Assembly (NCBI GenBank): GCA_003952965.2
Contig: CM025855.1
Span: 31,090,854 to 31,154,853 of the forward strand
Source of the DNA: Morella rubra
Lineage: Eukaryota; Streptophyta; Magnoliopsida; Fagales; Myricaceae
Length of the DNA: 64,000 nt
Direction of reading: 5' to 3'
Under the pieces are notes generated by a model. The model did not search any database. It saw nothing but the letters and a program-made list of their open reading frames with translations, and was not told the DNA's origin. Below, one piece after another: positions 58,501 through 64,000 of the stretch. The stretch's first letter is position 1. Each line of letters starts with the position of its first letter. The position numbers and the translations under genes are program-made.

Positions 58501-59916
58501 TTTGAACCGCATCCCGTATTTTGGCCACTTCATTCGCGTCTGTTTCCGGTCCCTGAAGAAATCGGCTGCACCAAAACACCCATTTACATCACGTCTCATT
58601 TTCCTCGTTTCTCATGGGCGTCCCTAAAACGAATTTCTCTTCTTCTTTTTTTCTTTTTTCTTATCATTTTGGTGCACACTGCCCCGACTTTGAAACCCCG
58701 AACTCAGACAAAGAATTGATAAACCCTGAGGATTAAGAAACAATGAGAACGCTGCTGTACACAAGATACACGTTGAGGGCTTCCTCGCAAGTCCTTCTCA
58801 CTTTCCCCAACCCTTGGTCGAGGTAAATTATACATTCCAAAACCATCTGACTGTACCCTTATTTGGGTCCCGACGTGGGTGTTTCTGAAGTATACAACTC
58901 CTATGTTGAAGTACTATTGTATATCCTATTGAAAAGATCAAATCCTTTTATAATTTGAACAAGGAAAAAGAGACCAGAGACAGTTTAGAGATCAGGAGAA
59001 CGCCGTCGTCATCTTTTTCTTCAGGCTATATTTCTTATTCAATTGAGTAGTATTACTAATCCAAGAGATAATTAAAAAGAAAAAGTTAATAAACATTTTG
59101 ACGTGGGAGGTTTTTTGAGAGTTCAATACACAAAAATGGGAACTTCACAAGGTTTGGTGACTATAGAGAATATAGTAATATACAAGCTTTCCGATCGTCT
59201 TTTTTGAGATACAGAAAATAAATAACATCAAAAAGTGCAAGAAACTTGCGAAGGAAAGGATAAATGGTAGTTTACCAGTTCCTTCCGATAACCTCCTTTG
59301 AAGAGTAACCAGTCATACTAAAGAAGCCGCTGCTAGCGTACATGATGGGGCAGTCTGGTTTTGTGGCATTGGACACAACAAACGTTTGCTGCAAACTTGC
59401 CAAGGCCTCCTTCAGTTCTTGTGATACTCTCGGGAAAGCTCCTGATGCTGATTCAGGTCCGTAGTTTGATTCCTCCGATGTTCTGGTCGACTCTAGTCCA
59501 CTGATTCTGTCTCCATCGCGTGATGACCTCGCCATCTGCTTGAAACTGCCCACTGCTTTGAAACTAACTTCTCCCATGTCTGACTTCATCACCACACCCC
59601 ACTCTGCCGTCCTTTCGGCTATGCCAGCTTCGGTTCTTATAATTTGATCACCAGGAGAAGACTTTGAAGTGTCCCGCTCCCTGACGGCCTCTCTGTCAAA
59701 CGCCATCCACTTGTTCACGGACTGCTCTCTACTACTGACGGCAGAAGCAAAGGAAGTGTTTCCTGATCTACCTTGATCTTGTATCTGACCTTCCGCAGTC
59801 TTCCTGCTGATGCCAACATCAGGATCCACCGGCGGTTGGAAGACCTCAATCGACCTTCGCTCATCTTCACAAGAAAATTGATACATTGCTGATGGTGTTG
59901 CTCTGGGTTGCTCCAT
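43571..59916 (-). CDS. PHOT2: Phototropin 2 blue-light receptor kinase
   Basis: 22 coding exons encode 981 aa, and all phases close. Exons, 5' to 3': 59916-59276, 58565-58383, 57884-57793, 57718-57439, 57239-57023, 56471-56401, 55506-55400, 55176-55127, 55003-54899, 53689-53630, 53016-52927, 51970-51894, 50521-50437, 49609-49529, 48714-48611, 48280-48231, 47239-47133, 46219-46097, 45566-45515, 44596-44484, 43946-43806, 43687-43571. Introns are GT-AG. LOV1 has its flavin-binding Cys in GRNCRFLQGP at residue 214 and LOV2 at 494. The AGCVIII kinase has Lys674, YRDLKPEN (Asp770), DFD (788-790) instead of DFG, and GTEEYIAPE. The MEQPRA start and [10 protein letters not shown] linker fit PHOT2, not PHOT1. 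Blue light forms a flavin-Cys bond that frees the kinase at the plasma membrane, for phototropism, chloroplast avoidance and stomata. The N-terminus before LOV1 is longer than in Arabidopsis (915 aa). Confidence 0.97.
49754..49800. repeat. Hairpin in a PHOT2 intron
   Basis: TTCCATGTTCAAGTTGG (49754-49770) and CCAATTTGAACATGGAA (49784-49800) form a 17-bp stem with one G-T type mismatch and a 13-nt loop. It lies about 145 bp upstream, in transcript sense, of the exon starting at 49609. It is too short for a typical plant miRNA precursor. Confidence 0.7.
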
Positions 59917-62198
59917 TCCCCAATCCTCTCCGCAGAAGGTTATGAAGAACAACCTACCAGTATAAAATGTATCCGCTTTAGTTCCATACGGCCAGAAGAT
60001 GGTTTCTCGTCAGGAAACCTGACTGCTCCGACAGATGTTAAGCTAGAGCTACCCATCACTCTACCAGATAGATATGAGAAATATATATATATATATATAC
60101 ACACACACATATCGGAAGTAACTGTGACTTCGGACGCTTAGAGAAAGAAAAAAAAAACTGCGACTTTCAGACTCTGGATCTTCATCAAAATTTAGTCAGA
60201 ACTGCAAAGAAAAAGTATTAGAAGCACTGAATTTCAACAAATACAATTCAGACACTATGGAATAAAGAAACAGCTGCTGAAACAAGTAGTACGAGGAGTG
60301 AACGGGAAGAATAAATCAGGGTAAAAAGACATGCTAGGTCTGCACCACTGTACTCTTTTTTTTTGCTGAAGTCTGCACCACTGTACTCATTCCCCGAGTA
60401 CTAAATCAACTAAAAGAATCTCATAATTAATGTCCCATAAAGAACATGTTAACTAAAGAGATGTAGAGGAATTCTAGAGAATCGAACAGCTTCTCACTCT
60501 TTTTCAGATGATTACGTCTTTCAAACTGGATAGCGTGTGCTTAATTTGATGGCAATGATGCTCTTCCGCAGCATGACATGCCAGAACCGATTGCTTGATA
60601 CCATGGAATTATTGTTTATCCCTGAGCTTCTTCACCTACTTTCCATTTGGGGTTTGCCGTAGAGAGAGGAAAACAAGTGGATGAAGATAACATTAGGGGG
60701 GGGGGGGGTGCTCACAATAAATATGGCGTCCCAACTGTGTTCAACTGCGTTGTACCACAAGAAAAATGCTCTGTTTTTTAGATGCTGGTGCATTTGAGCC
60801 ATCAATCTATTTATCCAACTTGTTTCTGCATGTGGAGAAAAAAAACAAAATAAATAATAAAACCCTGCATATGGGAGAAACAAAGGACACGGCTATAAGA
60901 TTTGTGCGGCTACAAAATTAGAATGTGGCAGACATTGAAGATAGATTTCGCCGTCACTTTAAATTGGCCTTTGTCCTTGTGGAGGAAAAGTACAACCATA
61001 TTTTATTATGTGAAACCTCATACATACGAAAAATCAAAAGAAAAAAGAAAAAGGATTTCTGGTCCATTTTGAAAGTTCAATTCTACGGCCATATGCGGAC
61101 GTGGAAGAGATTCAAGCGATAAACACCCGCAAAAGAAAACACGTACATGATTAAACATTCACTAATCGCGGTGACAAGTCTGACGACGATTAAAACTATT
61201 TGTCTCTGTGTCTCACTTAGAAGGAGTTTAATGGAAAACCTCTTCCCCGACAGAAGGGTGTTTACAGACAAAGCACCTATTAGGCTATTACTAAGACGGG
61301 GAAAGTCCACGTCGTAAACTGGTGATAAACACGTGGCAGCAATGTCAGCCACATGAACACTAAACTGTTACGAGGACGCGTGTCCAATCTGTCGATTTCG
61401 AGTAGCCCCAGCCCGCAGATATTTATTTTATACGGAGCGCGCAAGGTGCTTGTGGTGGAGCCCGTGAGGCAACCTGTGGCCTCTTGACGTTTAGGGAAGA
61501 ATCCGAGGGGAGAGAGGAGCTCACTTAGATGACTTAGCTTGTAATGTAGTTCTGATGCAACTTCAGTTTTATCTTCTTTTAGCAATTATTTGGGTTGAAG
61601 TAGCTATCATTTGGTAGTGAATGTGCAGGAATCGAGCAGGTGGATGCATTTATATATCTAGAGGAAAACAGGCACCAAGGCTTCATAAATTATCCTCTTA
61701 AAATTCATAGAACATATGTATTGGAAGAACGGGCTCTTGCTGGGTTTTATGGTTCTGGACCTATTTCGTACCTAATTTTGTTTATAATAAAAGCTTCTCT
61801 TGTCTATAGAGAAAAGAAAAGAAAAAATATATGTGAATTTGAAACCCACTACTATGTTTCCTCGGTGGATCTTTGTGTTAAACTAAGGATTTAGGATTTG
61901 ATATGAAGCTTTTGGTATCCTTAGAGCCTTGAGGCGTCTTGAAAATAGTTGGATGCATTCACTATGATCAAATGCATTGTTCATAAAAGCTCAGGCAAAA
62001 CAAATTAATCTTGTAAACGTTTCAGATCCTCATATTTTGTCTCAGTGTCTGTATATGGAGAGGGAAAGCTTTAACAAACAGAAGGTACTAGACTAGAAGA
62101 AAACAGGAACAACTAGCTATGAGGTTTATTCACTCATTTTTCCATTTCATTCCATGTAATGCAGGTACTTCCATACACTAGTACAGTTAATGTCCTCA
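59917..62198. other. PHOT2 5' region and intergenic DNA
   Basis: Upstream of the PHOT2 ATG is a likely 5' UTR acceptor (TACTGGTAG near 59956). A compound (AT)n(AC)n microsatellite lies at 60081-60109. TCTGCACCACTGTACTC occurs twice at 60337-60390. A G run lies at 60697-60708. ACGT-core motifs (GACGTGG, CACGTGG near 61097 and 61330) could belong to a stress-type promoter. I see no further gene in 60.2-62.2 kb. Confidence 0.4.
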
Positions 62199-63992
62199 TC
62201 ATAGTCGACGGGTAAAACTACCGGCTGAAGAAGTCGCCAGAGAGCATTGCTGCGGCGAAAGATGGCCTTTCTCCACAAGGGATGCAATGCAGTCATCGAA
62301 CATCTCTTGGATGGACTTGAACTCGAATCCTAAACTCTCCAGCTTCGAGGTGTTGAACTCATAATACGGTCTGCCTAGCTTCACAAACCTGAAAATCCCC
62401 CCAAATCAATGTTAACCCTTGTCACTAAGCAATTTGTGGTCTCAATCCAATTTGGTCAGTTATCAAATATATTCGCATGCGCACTCTGTTTTTGGAGAAT
62501 ATATAGACCTACCCCTTTGGGATGGGCAGGGAAGGATATCGTGCAGCCAACAGTGATGCAAGCTCATCATTATCAACCTCAGTTGAGCTACAAAGATACC
62601 GTCCTTGAGCAGTTTCATGCTTGTAAACAAGGATGTGACAAAGTGCAACATCGTCTATGTGGACATATCCCATCCTTCCATGCCACTGGAATTTCTCTGT
62701 TTCCCCTGCTTTGTCACAACAAAAATGATCAAACAACTACGTTATACAGAAGCACCATTGACGAAGTAATAATTTGCTTCTACATCCGTAAATCCAACTT
62801 GTTTTCAAGGACTAGTATAAGCAACCAACTATATGTTAGTTTGATCAAAGAGGAATGGCAGACACCTTTGAGTAAGCCAAGGACATCAGATGCAGTAGAA
62901 CTCAACTCTGGTGGCAAACTACGTCCAACTACGAATGAGGGTAGAACAGTCACTAGATCAATCGCATTTTGGCTGCAGAAGTCCCATGCTGCCCTCTCAG
63001 CGAGCGTTTTTGACAAAACATACCATATCTTGAGTAATGCACCAATCACCATGCCCAGAAGAGGACCAAATACAGGTTAGTGCACTACCTAATGTTAAGG
63101 CGGCTTGGCATGCAATAACCCAAAATTTCTAGTACTGTTACCTGAAGTCTCTCACAGAGCTCCACAGAGCTCCACGATGTCTCGTCCAAAGGTACACTGG
63201 GGTCAAAATCATCTCTTGCCCTCGCAGTTGAAGAAGATGAGGTGAGAACCACACGCCTTAAAGATGGATTCTTCTTACATGAGCGGAGCACGTTCAATGT
63301 ACCCTCAATAGCCGGTTTCAAGATTTCAGTCTGTGGCAGGGCATGGTTGCAAAAATCACAAGAAGGTTATATATGAATTTTGCAAGCTCAATTTGCTTCT
63401 TAAGAAGTAAACGCGTGCTGTTCAGAGAGATAGAGGAACCTGCAATTTCATACAACCTAGAGGTGCTTTGGTGGCTTAAATTCGGGAAGTGTCAAGCTAC
63501 AGACTTGAGAGTGTCAGATGAGAACATGCCTTTGGATCAGAGGAAGGTTTCTGTACAGGAGAAGCAGTGTGGAAGACTCCATGGCATCCCATGATTGCGT
63601 CGTCAAAGCTGCGCTCTTCCATTAAATCAGCCTTTACCAGTTGGAGCCTCTCCCTTGCTCCTTCCAGCCTCAACAGATGTGCTAACTTCTTCTCATTTGC
63701 TGGCCACGCATAAATCAAAATGATATTTCTATTAGCATTAGAGGGAGCCGAAACAAAACACAGAAAAAAAGAACAAGAAAGAAAAAGGGAAGGTGCATGC
63801 GGTGGCCCCTTAAATGTCGCTTCATTTTCTTGTTTAGGGAGGGAAAGAAAGTGACTTGGAAAGACCTGGATCTCTGACAGTTCCAACGACATGATATCCA
63901 GACAAAAGAAGCCGCTTAACTAGCCAAGATGCCAGAAAGCCGGAAGCCCCTGTCACGCAGACTTTGCCTTTGGATTCGACCTTTCCATCCAT
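62199..63992 (-). CDS. Cinnamoyl-CoA reductase-like NAD(P)-dependent reductase
   Basis: Six exons on the minus strand encode 343 aa, and the phases close: 63992-63866, 63699-63530, 63330-63142, 63028-62866, 62705-62513, 62388-62199. The start [10 protein letters not shown] precedes the Rossmann motif [13 protein letters not shown] (13-25). The catalytic Ser lies in [10 protein letters not shown] (127-136) and the Tyr-Lys pair in WYVLSK (Tyr165, Lys169). This is the extended SDR family of CCR, DFR and anther TKPR reductases. True CCRs carry NWYCY; here the block is IWYVL, so the substrate is not certain (CCR-like, phenylacetaldehyde- or tetraketide-reductase type). Intron 2 uses a GC donor (CCAAAG-GCATGT). 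The C-terminus extends past the usual end with [14 protein letters not shown]. Confidence 0.9.
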
Positions 63993-64000
63993 TGCCTTCC

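Noticed and set aside
59917..59952. Longer PHOT2 start ([12 protein letters not shown]...)
   Set aside because: The start codon is TTG and lies just after a likely 5' UTR acceptor; MEQPRA matches the family start.
61280..61585. 101-aa minus frame upstream of the CCR-like gene
   Set aside because: No recognisable domain; low-information frame in promoter-like DNA.

Overview
This is nuclear DNA from a flowering plant, almost certainly a eudicot. The evidence is spliced genes with plant-only products (phototropin, L-type lectin receptor kinase, PPR, mTERF, AP-1 sigma), TATA-box, telo-box and site II promoter motifs, and abundant plant transposon remains (Ty3/gypsy, hAT, MITE-like). I cannot name the species from sequence alone.

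Layout. Positions 1-6.7 kb hold the 3' part of a decayed Ty3/gypsy element of the Tat type: broken RNase H and integrase, a 77-78 bp tandem repeat, an antisense coiled-coil reading frame, and an LTR-like stretch with TATA and U5-like motifs. A broken F-box gene lies inside that stretch. From 4387 to 22234 there is a large recent tandem duplication. Copy A (4387-13208) and copy B (13240-22234) each carry the element's tail, the F-box relic, an L-type lectin receptor kinase (+ strand) and an mTERF6-like gene (- strand). The kinase is intact in A and broken in B by a repeat that replaced part of the kinase domain. mTERF6 keeps its native 5' leader and promoter in B; in A it has lost them and sits downstream of the retroelement's antisense reading frame, on the same strand.

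From 22.2 to 30 kb a shared promoter separates mTERF6-B from a PPR gene of the At4g38150 type. A chloroplast thioredoxin-like gene (CGSC active site) follows on the - strand, then a decayed second copy of the PPR locus interrupted by a gypsy integrase fragment. From 30 to 34 kb the DNA is AT-rich and repeat-littered. A small RING-H2 ligase gene lies at 34.1 kb, a 1.4 kb non-autonomous hAT element at 35.4-36.8 kb, and MITE-like and SINE-like repeats at 37.4-38.8 kb. The complete seven-exon AP-1 sigma adaptin gene spans 39.1-41.5 kb, followed by two adjacent inverted-repeat elements. A complete 22-exon phototropin-2 gene fills 43.6-59.9 kb on the - strand, and a six-exon cinnamoyl-CoA-reductase-like gene on the - strand ends the window.

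The genes are not a functional cluster; each is an ordinary plant locus. The most informative parts are the duplication and its junction, the reciprocal decay of the duplicated genes, the possible capture of mTERF6-A by retroelement transcription, the F-box sequence inside an LTR-like stretch, and a hairpin-forming repeat family built from an iterated TTTGCACCC motif. No CRISPR array, operon or clear novel enzymatic system is visible.
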